Source of the DNA: Anisodus tanguticus
Lineage: Eukaryota; Streptophyta; Magnoliopsida; Solanales; Solanaceae
DNA length: 64,000 nucleotides
Direction: 5' to 3'
Assembly (NCBI GenBank): GCA_034509755.1
Contig: CM067546.1
Span: 14,348,970-14,412,969 of the forward strand
Part shown: piece after piece, positions 1 to 10,999 of the stretch
How positions within the stretch are numbered: position 1 is the first letter of the stretch
How the letters are laid out: every line of letters begins with the position of its first letter
Program-made: the position numbers and the translations under genes
Notes under the pieces: model-generated
What the model was told of the DNA's origin: nothing
Database searches by the model: none
The model's input: the letters and a program-made list of their open reading frames with translations, nothing else

Positions 1-1736
1 ACCCATATGCTTTATACTTCCATTTGTGTATCCATTTACAACCCAACAGTTTATTTTTCGGAGGAAGATCAACCAACTCTCAAGTATAGTTATGCAGAAT
101 GGAGTCTATTTCACTCTCAATAGCTTTTTTCCAGAGCAGTGCCTCTGGAGTTGACAATGCTTTAGCAATTGTCCTTGGTTCATCATCAACCATATAAGCT
201 ACAAAGTCAGGACCGAAAGATTTATCATTCCTGGCCCTTTTACTTCGCCTTAGTTCCATCTCTGGAGTCTCCAAGTTCTGAGAGCTTGGAACACTAGATT
301 CCTGATATTCAGCCACTTCGAGATCCACTAGATTTGAACCATCTAGATCCGGTCCGTCAACGACTCCCGGTTCCTGAGAGCTTTATTCATAACTTCGTTT
401 GCGAGAGGTTATGTCTTTTTCCTTTCTAGGAAAGGTATCTTCAAAGAATTGAGCATTACTTGATTCCATGATTGTACCGCGTTGGATATCTGGAATATCT
501 GACTTATGTACTAAGAAGCGATAAGCACTACTGTTATTTTCATATCCGATGAATATGCAATCTCCAGTCTTAGACTCAATCTTGACCTGCTTTGGCTTGG
601 GTACTTCAACCTTTGCCAAACATCCCCACACCTTTAAATATTTATAGATGGGTTTCTTTCCCTTCCATGATTCATATGGAGTTTTGTCCTTATCCTTATG
701 TGGAACTCTGTTAAGAATGTATTAGCGGTAAGGACAGCTTCTCCCCACATGTTTTATAGAAGACCGAAATTGATGAGCAAGGCATTCATCATTTCCTTCA
801 GTGTGCGGTTCTTACGTTCCGCCACACCGTTTGACTGAGGTGAGTATGGGGTCGTCGTTTGATGAACAATGCTCGATTCGACACAATATTCCTCAAATGG
901 CGCTACACATTCTCCCCCTCTATTGCTACGAATGGATTTGATCTGTATGCTTAGTTGGTTCTCAAATTCTGCTTTGTAATGTCGGAATGCTTCAAAGGCT
1001 TCATCCTTACTTTTCAACAAGTAAAGGTAACAATACCTTATGCTATCATCAATGAATGTCACAAAGTACTTGTTCCCCCCTCTAGTTTGTGCAAATTTCA
1101 AATCACATATATCTATGTGAATAAGTTCTAGAGGAGCGGTATTCCTTTCGAAGGATCGAAAAAGAAGCTTTGTGAGTTTTGCCTCTACGCACACCTCACA
1201 CTTATGTTGAGGGTTTACGTCGACAACAACTCCAACTTTACCAACCTTTGGATGGATTTGAAGTTAACATGTCCTAATCTATGATGTCATAAATTAGAGG
1301 ACTCAAGCAAGTAAGAAGAATAAGCTTCAATATTATTACTTGTACGTAATACAGACATGGCGTTAACTTTGAAGAGGCATTCACAGACGAATCCTCTTCC
1401 CACAAACGTTCAATTCTTAGTGATTACAAATTTATTGGACTCAAACACTAGCCTAAAACCAGCATTAACCAATAAATGACCTAAAATTAAATTTCTTCTA
1501 ATCTCAGGAACATACATCACCTCCTTTAGAGTGAGCTCCTTTCCAGAAGTCATCTTCAGGACTACCTTTCCTACCCCTAGCACGTCAGAGGAAGCGTTGT
1601 TACCCATGAACAACTTCTTGTTTGTAACTGGTGTATAAGTGGAGAAGTCATCTCTATTGGAACAAATATGTCTTGTAGCACCTATGTCCGAATACCATTG
1701 CATGAGATTCTCAACAAGGTTTTCTTCTATAACCAC
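1..1736 (-). pseudogene. copia pol remnant: protease, integrase, start of reverse transcriptase
   Basis: From high to low coordinate: the retropepsin-like protease (about 1736-1410) reads WYSDIGATRHIC, so the usual D-S/T-G triad has become D-I-G. A GAG-pre-integrase stretch follows. The integrase core (1194-754) has the first Asp in HIDICD (residue 28 of that open stretch) and the Glu in NGVAERKNRT, but the second Asp is Asn (RSNRGGE, residue 91). The integrase C-terminal GYENNSSAYRF region is at 631-383. The acidic linker before RT is at 328-80. RT begins near 80 with ELVDLPPKNK, just after a stop that replaces the usual Trp. The pieces lie in different frames separated by stops near 1200-1410, 640-750 and 330-380. 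Both catalytic changes predict loss of activity even without the stops. Confidence 0.88.
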
Positions 1737-1753
1737 CGCTGAGAACTCCTCAA

Positions 1754-2807
1754 TTATGTCATCCAGAAACTTGTCTTTGACGACGTTAACTTGTGCCTTG
1801 CCCTTAGCCTTGGCCTTCTCTTATTGCTCAGTCTTGAGCTTGGGCAGTCCTTGATCAAGTGACCAGGTTTTCCACAGTGGTGACAGTTTCCTTTGAACTT
1901 CTTCGCCGCTTGGGTCTTGTCATCTTTCTGGAACTTGCGCTTCTTGCTTGGGTTCCCTTTAGCTTCAGCCAGATTTGCTTTTGCCTCAGCGGGTTGTTTA
2001 CCCCTATGCAAGGCTTTCTTATTATCTTCATGAATTTGGAGTTTGTTAATAAGTTCTTCAAAGGTCATTTCCTTTGTTTTGAGTTTTAAGTAACTCATGA
2101 ACTCATTCCACGTGAGAGGTAACTTTTCAATCAATGATGCAACCAAAAACTGCTCATTTGGTTTCATACCTTCCAAATCCAGGTGATGTAGAATCATTTG
2201 GAATTCCTGGACTTGGGACATCACTGTTTTACTATCCACCATTTGAAATTTCAGAAATTTCCCAACGCTGAATTTCTTAGTAACTGCATCTTGTGCGTTG
2301 TACTTCTTCTGCAGTTTCTCCCATAACTCTTTGGCAATGCCTACGGTGCAATACACCATGTAGAGAGGGTGTGACAAGTAGTTCAATATATAGTTCTTAC
2401 ACATGAAATCACTATGACTCCATGCATCAAGAACTATCTTCCTGCCATTAATGACATGGATACCTAGGCCCCCTTTAGCCATTTCAGTAGGCGAATGGTC
2501 CATTTTATCTCCAGCTTGTGGAGGATCTTCTGTTAGGAAATGAGCCATTCCCATAATAGTCAGATAGAATAACATCTTCTGTTGCCATCTCTTGAAGTTG
2601 GAGCCCATAAACTTTTCAGGGCGTTTATGGTGGAATCCAGCAGGTGGAGGAATGACAACGTTCCCTTGATAAGTAGAAAAGGCATTGGATGAGCCTTGAG
2701 CAACAGGAAAGACATTAGGTGTGCCTTGATCAGTAGGGAAGGCAGAAGGGTTGCCTTGAGTAGCAGCAACAGCAGAATCAGAAGCGAGTTGTTCTCTTCC
2801 CGGTCAT
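1754..2807 (-). pseudogene. copia gag (UBN2-type) with CCHC zinc knuckle
   Basis: The largest open stretch (2608-1754, 284 aa from an internal Met) contains the plant copia Gag core: KRWQQKMLFYLT near its start, then the helical region with ELWEKLQKKYNAQD and LPLTWNEFMSYL. Near the C-terminus is a CX2CX4HX4C knuckle (CHHCGKPGHLIKDC) that binds the genomic RNA in this family. Open frame continues upstream of that Met to about 2795 and is rich in Gln, Pro and Ser. An ATG at 2807 is out of frame with it by one base in a short A-run, so the natural start is probably 2807 with a single-base frameshift just after it. Gag packages the element RNA into cytoplasmic particles. The next gene, protease, lies 17 bp downstream across a stop. 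Confidence 0.85.
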
Positions 2808-2857
2808 TTTTCTAAGTACTTACAACAAATCTTGTCTTAAAATTGTTGGGATACAAT

Positions 2858-3786
2858 TGTTGCAGGGAACGGGAAGTAAGTAACTATTACAATAACAAGA
2901 AAGGATAAACTAAATATTACAATAAACTGGAAATCAAGAACGTTGCAAACTGCTTGTGTGATTTGCTGAGTCGAGTGATGACACTCTGTATTTAAGAAAA
3001 TATTGCCCCGTATATCTCCTTTTACGTTTTCGGGCAATAGTCTCCAAAGATACAACAACAACTTAACAATTGAGAAAAAGAAACTCAAGTGTTACTCTTG
3101 AAGAACTTTGAGTATAGTAACTTTGCACGAGAGGAAGAAGATGAATTCAGAAAATTCTGGAGTATTTTCTAAGTGTTGTGTAGTGTTCTTCAATTGAGCC
3201 AAAGGCCTCAATTTATAGTGTAAGGAAAAGACCCCTCAACTAGCCAACTAATGGCCTTCAATAGCCATGTAATGGAACTTAATTGAGGGGTTACATTCAG
3301 CCAAATAATGGATGAATTCATATGCCAAATAATGGAGAATCGATGCTCCAAAACCAGCCCAAAGGTCAGAACTTTCCAACTTCCCGTCGCAGCATTCTGC
3401 CTCCGAACCGCCGCAACTCTGTGATTTAGCGTCGCGGCTCCAGTGACTGGCCACCCAATTAGCACTGTGGCGCTCCGGCACCTCGGCTCTGACGGGGCTG
3501 CGCCGCGCCCTTCGTGGCTCCCCGACAATTTCTGACTCGTTTTATCTTACACTTCTTCCTTCTTTTACCGACGTGGAATACTTTGTCATTTGGCCAATAA
3601 CCGTCCATAATTCTATGTCTCAAACGTATTATATATGTACCAATATCTCTTTCACTAATGAAATTTGCGATACTTGGAACTACGTGTGCACGTGTGTGGA
3701 AATGACGTTTTCGATGTGCGGAGCCCCAATTGTTTGAGTCATAAATAATGGGATATACTTAATTCCACATTAGTAAATTTCCAACA
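2858..3786 (-). repeat. 5' LTR of the left copia element
   Basis: The segment is bounded by TGTTG at 2858 and CAACA at 3786, a 5 bp inverted end pair expected of a copia LTR, and lies directly upstream of gag. Length is about 929 bp. The partner LTR is outside the window, so the ends rest on the terminal pair and context only. The usual TGGTATCAGAGC primer site is not present next to 2858; the adjoining minus-strand sequence begins ATTGTATCCC, which may be a different or decayed primer site. Confidence 0.65.
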
Positions 3787-3979
3787 ATCACTACTATCAA
3801 TGTTAGTGTCGATGAAAAAATGGTAAGTCGATGATGAAATACATCATTAGTGCTTCAAGACTCAATATAATACGGTGCATCCTTTCTCCCATTTTTTTCT
3901 CTCTGATAATTACAAAAGAAAATATTACATAACGATTATTTCTAAATGTTTTTTTCTCTCTTTTAAATTTTGTAATATT

Positions 3980-3984
3980 TGTAC
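3980..3984. other. Target-site duplication TGTAC, left copy
   Basis: TGTAC lies directly before the Sirevirus 5' LTR and recurs directly after its 3' LTR at 21526-21530. Five bases is the normal duplication size for Ty1/copia integrases. The short stretch 3787-3979 between the two copia elements shows no recognisable feature. Confidence 0.75.
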
Positions 3985-4848
3985 TAAATTTTAATGATGA
4001 TAGACTCTACTATACATGTTAACTCACAAGGTAAAGGCAGGCCTAACTGACTCACAGGGCCCAAAGAACAATGCCAGCTCAGCTGACTAATGAAGCCAAA
4101 AACAATACGTCTAAGCGAAATAAAGACAGACTTATTTATAGAGACAAATAAATCAAAGTTGGAAAGAATCAAATCAAGAATCTACGATATCTCAGCACAT
4201 CAATCAAGCATATCACGCTCAAATCAACAAGTAAATAAGTATCAAGCTTCAAGGAAATAATTCAGGACAAACATCTTGAAGATTTAGTCACAAAGCTCAC
4301 AAGGAAAGAAGATCAGTCCATTAGAAAGTTCTAACCTTATTCTTGAAAAATAGGATTTCCTATTCCTTTTTTCAAGGATCAAATATATTGGGTTGCCATC
4401 TCTGTGAGAGCCAAAAGACTATTCTATAGCTATAAAAGAATGACTCCAAAGACGAAAGAAGAACATACTTTCGTCTCAACTTCTCAAGATCTCTATATTT
4501 TTAACAACTTTGTAATTCTGAGTGATTTAGTGTATATAAAAAAGTGAGAAGAGATATAGTATAGTTGATGAGGCATTGTATCAAAAGATTACGAGTGTTT
4601 TGAGTGTAGACGTAGAATCTCCATTCAAACCATCTTTGTACCAAACTAAATTTCAAAAGAGTTGAAGAGTGCAACCCAATGGGACTGGATTAAGATTCAC
4701 GTTGAGGCTGAATCAATAAAAACAATTTGGTGTCATTTACAATTTAGCTTTTATTTTCTGCACTATATCTGTTAACAATCGACTAACATTTTGAGGTAGT
4801 CGACTAAGGAACGAAAAATTACAATTCACCCCTCATCTTGCATTTTCA
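3985..4848 (+). repeat. Sirevirus 5' LTR
   Basis: Matches 20651-21525 in order and orientation, for example the shared stretches TGTTAACTCACAAGGTAAAG and ATCAAAGTTGGAAAGAATCA. It ends in ..TTTTCA two bases before the primer site. The 5' end seems to have lost about 3 bases: it begins TAAATTTT where the 3' LTR begins TGTTAAATTTT. Confidence 0.88.
4431..4438 (+). promoter_or_regulatory. TATA box of the 5' LTR
   Basis: TATAAAAG in the middle of the LTR, a typical place for the U3/R promoter. The same site in the 3' LTR reads TATGAAAG, so the promoter motif survives only in the 5' copy. Function is inferred from position and motif. Confidence 0.5.
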
Positions 4849-4850
4849 AT

Positions 4851-4862
4851 TGGTATCAAAGC
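4851..4862 (+). other. Primer-binding site (initiator Met tRNA type)
   Basis: TGGTATCAAAGC starts two bases after the LTR end. It differs at one position from TGGTATCAGAGC, the canonical plant site complementary to the 3' end of initiator tRNA-Met, which primes minus-strand DNA synthesis. Confidence 0.85.
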
Positions 4863-4907
4863 TTGGTCTCACATTGTATTTTCTTAATAGCAAGTGCGAA
4901 AAAGATA

Positions 4908-6660
4908 ATGTTGAACCACGTTATGACTGGAGCTTTCTTTCAAGAAGACACTCCCAAACTAGACCACCTTACTTCGATGGGAAGTACTTCTCTCATTGAA
5001 AAGTTAGAATGGAAACATAGATCAAGTCATATGATGTTATGATCTGGAGAGCCATCAAGTTGGGAGACATTCCTATGCCCAAAGCAAAGACTGATGATAA
5101 GAAGAAGGAATAATCCACATTAACTTACGAGTTGGCCTCCCTAGCCGACTACACTGATGAACAAATGGAGGTGATACATATAAAATTAAAGTCTAGGAAT
5201 CTGTTATACAATGCTATCAGTGGAAAAGAATATGAAAATATCTCCACCTGTGAAACCGCTAAAGAAATGTGGGCTAAACTTGAAGTCACCTATGAAGGTA
5301 CTGACAAAGTTAAGGAAACTATTATTTGTCTCCTTGTCTATGAATATGAGAATTTCAAGATGAAATATGGGGAAATAGTGGAGGATATATTTGCTAGGTT
5401 TAACAAAATTCTAGGAGAACTCAAAGCCTCAGGAAAAGTCTTCTCTTTTGTGGACAACATAAAAAAGATTCTTAGATGCCTTCCTTCGCAGTGACATGCT
5501 AAAGTTGTCGCTCTTGAGAGTATAAATATCAAGACAATTACTTATGATGAAGTAAGAGGAGATTTAATTGCATTTGAAAAGACCTATCTCAACAAGCTTG
5601 GACAAAATGAAAACAAGAAGAAAGTTGTGGCATTCAAATCTCAAGTATAGGAAATTGATGATGATATTAGGAAAGAAGAAATTGCTATGATATCTAGATC
5701 TGTGGTTGAAGTCATGAGAAGATCTAAAACAACAGGAGAAATTCTTCAAACTTTAGAAAAGGTAAATCTCAAGATGATCAACCAAGAAATGATGGAAAAT
5801 GTTATGAATGTGGAAAATATGGTCATATAACCTCAGAGTGTCCGGAGTAAAAATGAAAGTCATTTAGAGGACAACAAAAATAAAAAGCATTCAGTAGCTT
5901 GAGTGAAGATGAAATCTCAGAAGATGAGAATGAAGAAGCTTACAACATATGCTTCATGGCAATCAGTGAAACTAGAGAGGTAAGACCCTATCCTTGTCTT
6001 AAATGTCATGAAATTCAAGAATTTCTTGATCAAATTCTTGAGGATTTAAATAAAGTTTTTGATGAATACAAAAAAAAACTAAAGGAAAAGAAAGACCGAG
6101 AAATTAACCAGTTTACGCAAACTACAAGATTTAAATGTCATGAAACTCAAGAATTGCTTGATCATTGAAAGTGATATTCTTCAAGAAGAAGTTCATGATT
6201 TACGACTACAATTAAAAAGTTTACGCAAATCTACTAACCACAGTTCTATTAGGTCAAACCAGTCGACTTATCACAATAAGTCAACTGGGGAAAAAGCCTA
6301 TAAGTGACAAGTCTGATTCTAGCTACTCAATTGATAAGTTAGCTGCCTATTTTAAGATAGATCAATCGACTAGGTGGACTAAGTCAACTGATAGAAAGTC
6401 TGTTAAAAATAATTATTCAGGAAAATAGACTAATCAACATGTCACTAAAGAACACTTTTCCCAAATCTGTTTTTGTTGTGGTGAAATTGGTCACACATTT
6501 TATAACTGAAGATTTCTTTATAAAACTACTCCTGACTGGACATGAAAACAAAAATATAATGATAATTATGTTAGAACTAACCCTCAAGGACCCAAGAAAA
6601 CTTGGGTACCTAAAATAAATAATCACTTTGTTTTACAAGAACACCACAAGGAGAAATCAA
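4908..6660 (+). pseudogene. Sirevirus gag with two CCHC knuckles
   Basis: An ATG at 4908 opens MLNHVMTGAFFQED, then a frameshift leads to RPPYFDGKYFSHWKVRMETY, the conserved start of the copia Gag core. The longest open part is 5132-5494 (120 aa), with TAKEMWAKLEVTYEGT and the helical core. Frame then continues through in-frame stops to a CX2CX4HX4C knuckle at 5800-5841 (CYECGKYGHITSEC). An acidic stretch at 5899-5960 (SEDEISEDENEEAY) and a charged, coiled-coil-like region (6000-6160) follow, and then a second knuckle near 6470-6510 (CFCCGEIGHTF) whose last Cys has been lost to a stop. Two knuckles and a long C-terminal Gag extension fit Sireviruses. It is non-functional because of multiple stops. 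Confidence 0.85.
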
Positions 6661-9600
6661 GAGGTAAATGGTATCTAGATAGTGTGTGTTAAAGTCACAT
6701 GATCGGTGACAAAAGCTTATTCAAAATAATTATGGATTTTGATGAAGAACTAGTAACCTTTAGAGACAACTCAGCTGGAACTATAACTGGTATAAGAACT
6801 ATTGCTTTTAATAATTCATGTGATATCACTAATGTTTATTTGGTGAAGGGACTTAGATACAACCTGCTGAGCATTAGTCAATTATGTAACTCTGATCTAG
6901 AAGTACTATTTAGAAAGACAAGATGTATTTTTAAAGACCTTTCTGGGAAATCAGTGCTACCTGGAAGTAGAAACAAGAATGTATAAATACTAGACTCGGT
7001 GAAAAGTCCAGTGGGACACATTTGCTTAGCATCAATGGAAAAGACTCATGGATATAACACAGGAAGCTTGGACATGCAAGTATGCACTTGATAGAAAAAC
7101 TTGCAAAGCATGAACTAGTAGTAGGATTGCCCAAGCTGAACTATTCCAATGATCATGTGTGTGACACATACCAAAAAGGTAAGCAAACAAGAAACTCTTT
7201 TAATTCTAAAGATATTGTGTCTATCTCTAAACCTTTACAACTGCTCAACATGGACCTAGTTGGTCCCACTAGAACTATTAGTATTGGAGGAGAGAGGTAT
7301 GCATTTTTTATAATAGATGATTATTCTCGTTTTACTTGAGTTATACTTTTTGCTCATAAAGATGATACTTTAAAGAACGTTAAATTTTTCTATGAGAAAG
7401 TACAGCGTGAAAAGGGATACTACATCTCATCTATCAGAAGTGATTAGGCCTTTTAAGAGTTCAGTAATGAACATGGATATACTCATAACTTCTCTTCACC
7501 TCGCTCTCCTCAGCAAAATGGTGTCATTTAATGAAAAAATAGGACCCTACAAGACATGTCTAAAACATGTTGGTGAAAAATAATCTACCACATCACTTTT
7601 AAGCTGAGGCTGTAAGCACAACATGTCATGTCTTAAATAGATGCCTAATTAAACAAATCTTGAAAAAGACTCCATATGAACTATGGATGGGAAATAATCC
7701 CAACATAAGTTACTTTCATCCATTTGGGTGTAAGTATTTTGTTCATAACAATGGAAATGATAATCTTGGTAAGTTTGATCCACGCAGTGATGAAAGTATT
7801 TTTCTTGGTTACTCAATTAATAGTAGATCATTTAGAGTATTTAATAAATGTACTTTAACTGTTGAAGAATATTTTCATGTGATCTTTGATGATACTAATG
7901 GATTGGCTGAGAAAGGTAAACCTACAGATGATGAAGATAATCAACTACCAACAAGAAAAATTACTTCCACTGTTGAACAAAGCAACAATAAAGGGTCAAC
8001 TGCTGAATCTGACAAGTCGACTAACTTAACAGTTGGAACTGTTACAAATGAATGGAGAAACGATCGTGACTATCTAAAGAAGTTTGTTATAAGAGATGTA
8101 AATGAGAAAATAAAGACTAGATCTTCAACAAAAAATAATGTAAATTTGGCTCTTATCTCATAACTAGAGCCAAATAAAGTTGATGAAGCCTTCAAAAATG
8201 ATCACTAGGTTAAACCTATGAAGGAGGAGCTAGATCAATTTGAGAAAAATAAAATGTGGAGTCTGGTTCCTAGACCTGGAAATGCTTCAATTGTTGAAAC
8301 TAAATGGGCATTTCGAAACGAGCTCAATGAAGTTGGAGAAGTAATAAGAAATAAAGCTCGACTCATTTCTCAAGGTTACTCATAACAAGAATGAGTCGTC
8401 TATGATGAATCATTTGCTCCAGTTGTCCGGTTAGAACCAATTCGAATGTTACTTGCTTATGCTATATTTAAAGGCTTTAAACTTTTTTAAATGAATGTTA
8501 AAAGTGCTTTTTAAATGATTTAATTGATGAAGAAGTATATGTTAAATAACCACCTGGTTTTGAAAACTCTAAATTTCCATATTATGTGTTCAAACTATCT
8601 AAAGCTCTATATGGCCTTAAACAAGCCCCAAAAGCTTGGTATGATAGGTTAAGTGCTTGCTTAGTTGAACATGGTTTTCCTAGAGGAATAATAGATTTTA
8701 CATTATTTATTAAAAGAACCTCCTCTGGGAATCTCATCATTCAAATCTATGTTGATGATATTATTTTTGGAAGTTCTAACCCCTCTCCGTGTAAGGAATT
8801 TTCTAATCTTATGCAAAGTGAATTTGAGATGACCATGATGGGAGAATTGACATTCTTCCTAGGGCTACAAATTTATCAATCTAAGAAGGGAATATTCATT
8901 TGTCAAAGTAAATATACCAAGGAGCTCATCCAAAAATTTGGCATGAGTGAAGCAAAGGTAATGAAAACTCTTATGAGTCCCACCTGCTCAATACACAAAG
9001 ATGATGAAGGTAAACCAGTTGATCAAACTAAATATAGAGGAATGATTGGATCACTGCTCTACCTTACTGCCAGTCGACCAAACATCATATTTAGTGTCTG
9101 TAAATGTGTCAGGTATCAGTCACCTTAGTGCTGTCAAAAGAATTATTAGATACCTAATTGGAACAATTTCTCATGGTTTATGCTACCCAGAGACTAACTC
9201 CTTCAAATTAGAAGGTTTTTTTTATGTTGATTTTGCAGGTGATAAAGATGATCATAAAAGTACATGTGGTACTTGTTAATTACTTGGAAAATCTCCAATC
9301 TCTTGGAATAGCAAAAAACAAGAAAGTGTGTCACTTTCTACCACTGAAGAAGAATACATTGCCATTGGGCAATGCTATGCTCAACTCTTATGGATGATTC
9401 ATTAATTAAGTGATTATGATTTTCTATACAAACCTGTCAAAATTCATTGTGACAATTCTAGTGCTATTTGCTTGATTAAAAATCTGACATTGCCATTGGG
9501 CAATGCTATGCTCAATTCTTATGGATGATTCATTAATTAAGTGATTATGATTTTCTATATAAACCTGTCAAAATTCATTGTGACAATTCTAGTGCTATTT

Positions 9601-9790
9601 TCTTGATTAAAAATCTTGTTCACAATTCTATGGTAAAGCATGTAGATATTAAATACCATTTTATTAGATATCATGTTCTTAGGAGAGCTATTGCATTATA
9701 ATTTGTGTGCATTAAAAAATAACTTGCTGATATTTTTAAAAAAACCTCTTTTGGAAGAAAGATTTTGAATGCTTAGAGAATCTTCAGAAA
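6661..9790 (+). pseudogene. Sirevirus pol: protease, integrase, reverse transcriptase, RNase H
   Basis: Protease (about 6668-6986) has WYLDSVC then a stop where the family has LDSGCSxHM, followed by IGDKSLF and LRYNLLSISQL. The GAG-pre-integrase HRKLGHAS motif lies near 7060. Integrase covers about 7082-8160: NMDLVGPTRT holds the first Asp and IDDYSRF follows, but the middle of the core is frameshifted; FHPFGCKYFVHNNGNDNLGKFD marks its C-terminal part. RT runs about 8230-9120: WSLVPRPGNASIVETKWAFRN, then APVVRLEPIRMLLAYA with stops, and the YVDD active site at 8748-8759 in QIYVDDIIFGSSN, typical of Sireviruses. RNase H (9120-9790) includes HCDNSSAICLIKN and is broken by a 131 bp tandem duplication. 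Replication enzymes of the element; dead in this copy. Confidence 0.88.
9357..9618 (+). repeat. 131 bp tandem duplication inside RNase H
   Basis: Two head-to-tail copies (9357-9487 and 9488-9618) both contain GCCATTGGGCAATGCTATGC and TGATTATGATTTTCTATA. They differ at only a few bases. Because 131 is not a multiple of three, the duplication shifts the RNase H frame. The near-identity suggests it happened well after insertion, or was inherited recently. Confidence 0.93.
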
Positions 9791-10099
9791 TTATTACAAA
9801 TCCTTTGTGAAATTTCCTTTCTTTAAATTGCACTATGTTAAAATTGTACTCCAAATCTTATTTCCTTAATTGTTAGACTCTAATTAATAATGTGTTTGAA
9901 TGCCTCCCATGTCAAATCAACTTAGATGTAATTATTACCTTATGTGAGTTCGTTTCCCTCCTTTTTCATCTGTATGTCATCGATTTATCTTCCCCAAAAC
10001 CCTTTCCTTTTCCTTGACTCTTTTGCTAATCTCTCTCTTTAAACTACCCCATATCTCCTTCTTTTCCACAAACTCGTCTTCTCTAATCACATAACCGCC

Positions 10100-10999
10100 A
10101 TGGATAAAATCCAAAAGTCCTCAAATCCCTCTACTCGAAGCAGTTCCCATTTCAAGAATAAGGGAAAACCCTCTTCTCATATTCATATCCACTCTGACCA
10201 ACCTGCTCACTCATCTTCATCTGATGCCTCTGATTCTACTCCCATAAAAAACCTTGGGAAAAGGCCTATGGATCATGATGAATACTCCATCTCAGCCAAG
10301 AAAAGCAAGTCAGACCAAGAAAGCTTTCTTGACATCAAAAGAAAATTTTGGGATCTTCCGAATACAGACATTTTTCTCTTTTTACAATATAAATCGATCA
10401 TCAACGGTCACATAGTTGACTTGGACCTCATGAAATCTCAATCCTGCAAGGTAAAACATCTATTCTCATATCAATGATAGTAAAATTTCTTTCAAAACCA
10501 TACTCATGTTTATGAAACCCCAATGCGTATGTTTTATGCAAATCTTTGTTCTTCTAAAATTAATGAACTTGAAACCTTGGTCCTTATGACTCGTATTGTG
10601 CTAGATTTTTAAGTTCTTGATTCTATTCTTGGTTGCACTTGTGCTGGTTTTTATAACTTGCACAAAACCTCTTGGCCCTAATCCCTGAATGTCTCTTTTG
10701 ATCAAGCCAAGAAGGTCTTGTCAAATTCCCCTCTATTCCTGCTCAATTTGGTCCGTTTGATATCACTCTTGAAGCTCGTGTTCTCTGTCACATTGTGTTA
10801 ACCACCATTGTTGCTCGTGCTGGGTCTTACTCCAACATCACTCTACATGATGCTCTTGTTTCCTATTGTTTGTTGTGCAAAAAGAAGCTTAACTATCCGC
10901 CATAATCATCAATTACATCCTAGAATGTGCTTCTAATCCCTCCAGTCTTCCCTATGATATTCCCATCACTTGCATTCTTGAGGCTCATATGTGAATCTA
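10100..10999 (+). pseudogene. Envelope-like ORF of the Sirevirus, 5' part
   Basis: An ATG at 10100 opens a 125-residue frame, MDKIQKSSNPSTRSSSHF, rich in Ser, His and Lys. A nuclear-localisation-like KRPMDHDEYSISAKKSK segment lies around residues 54-70. After a stop at 10478 recognisable coding potential continues in shifted frames to 10999 (for example ETPMRMFYANLCSSK near 10520 and SLPYDIPITCILEAHM near 10950), where the nested element cuts it. The 3' part resumes at 19775. Position downstream of pol marks it as the Sirevirus envelope-like gene. The family's role is not established, and I see no clear signal peptide or membrane segment in the first 125 residues. Broken in several places. 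Confidence 0.7.
10995..10999. other. Target-site duplication of the nested LARD, left copy
   Basis: ATCTA lies before the element and ATCTC follows it at 19775-19779: four of five bases match, a size normal for Ty3/Gypsy. Protein-coding similarity resumes on the far side, which supports this as the true insertion point. Confidence 0.7.

Larger units (their letters stand above)
1..3786 (-). mobile_element. Ty1/copia retrotransposon, partial (cut by left window edge)
   Basis: Read on the minus strand, the order is 5' LTR (2858-3786), gag, protease, integrase, then the start of reverse transcriptase at the window edge. Protease-integrase-RT is the Ty1/copia order. The rest of RT, RNase H and the 3' LTR lie to the left of the window. 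The coding frame is broken by several stops and frameshifts, so this is a dead copy. The gag and integrase style resembles Tnt1/Tork-type plant copia elements; that lineage call is an inference. Confidence 0.9.

Noticed and set aside
4851..4862. tRNA gene fragment
   Set aside because: Only the 12-base tRNA-complementary primer site is present; no cloverleaf or internal promoter boxes. The same applies to 13341 and 24959.
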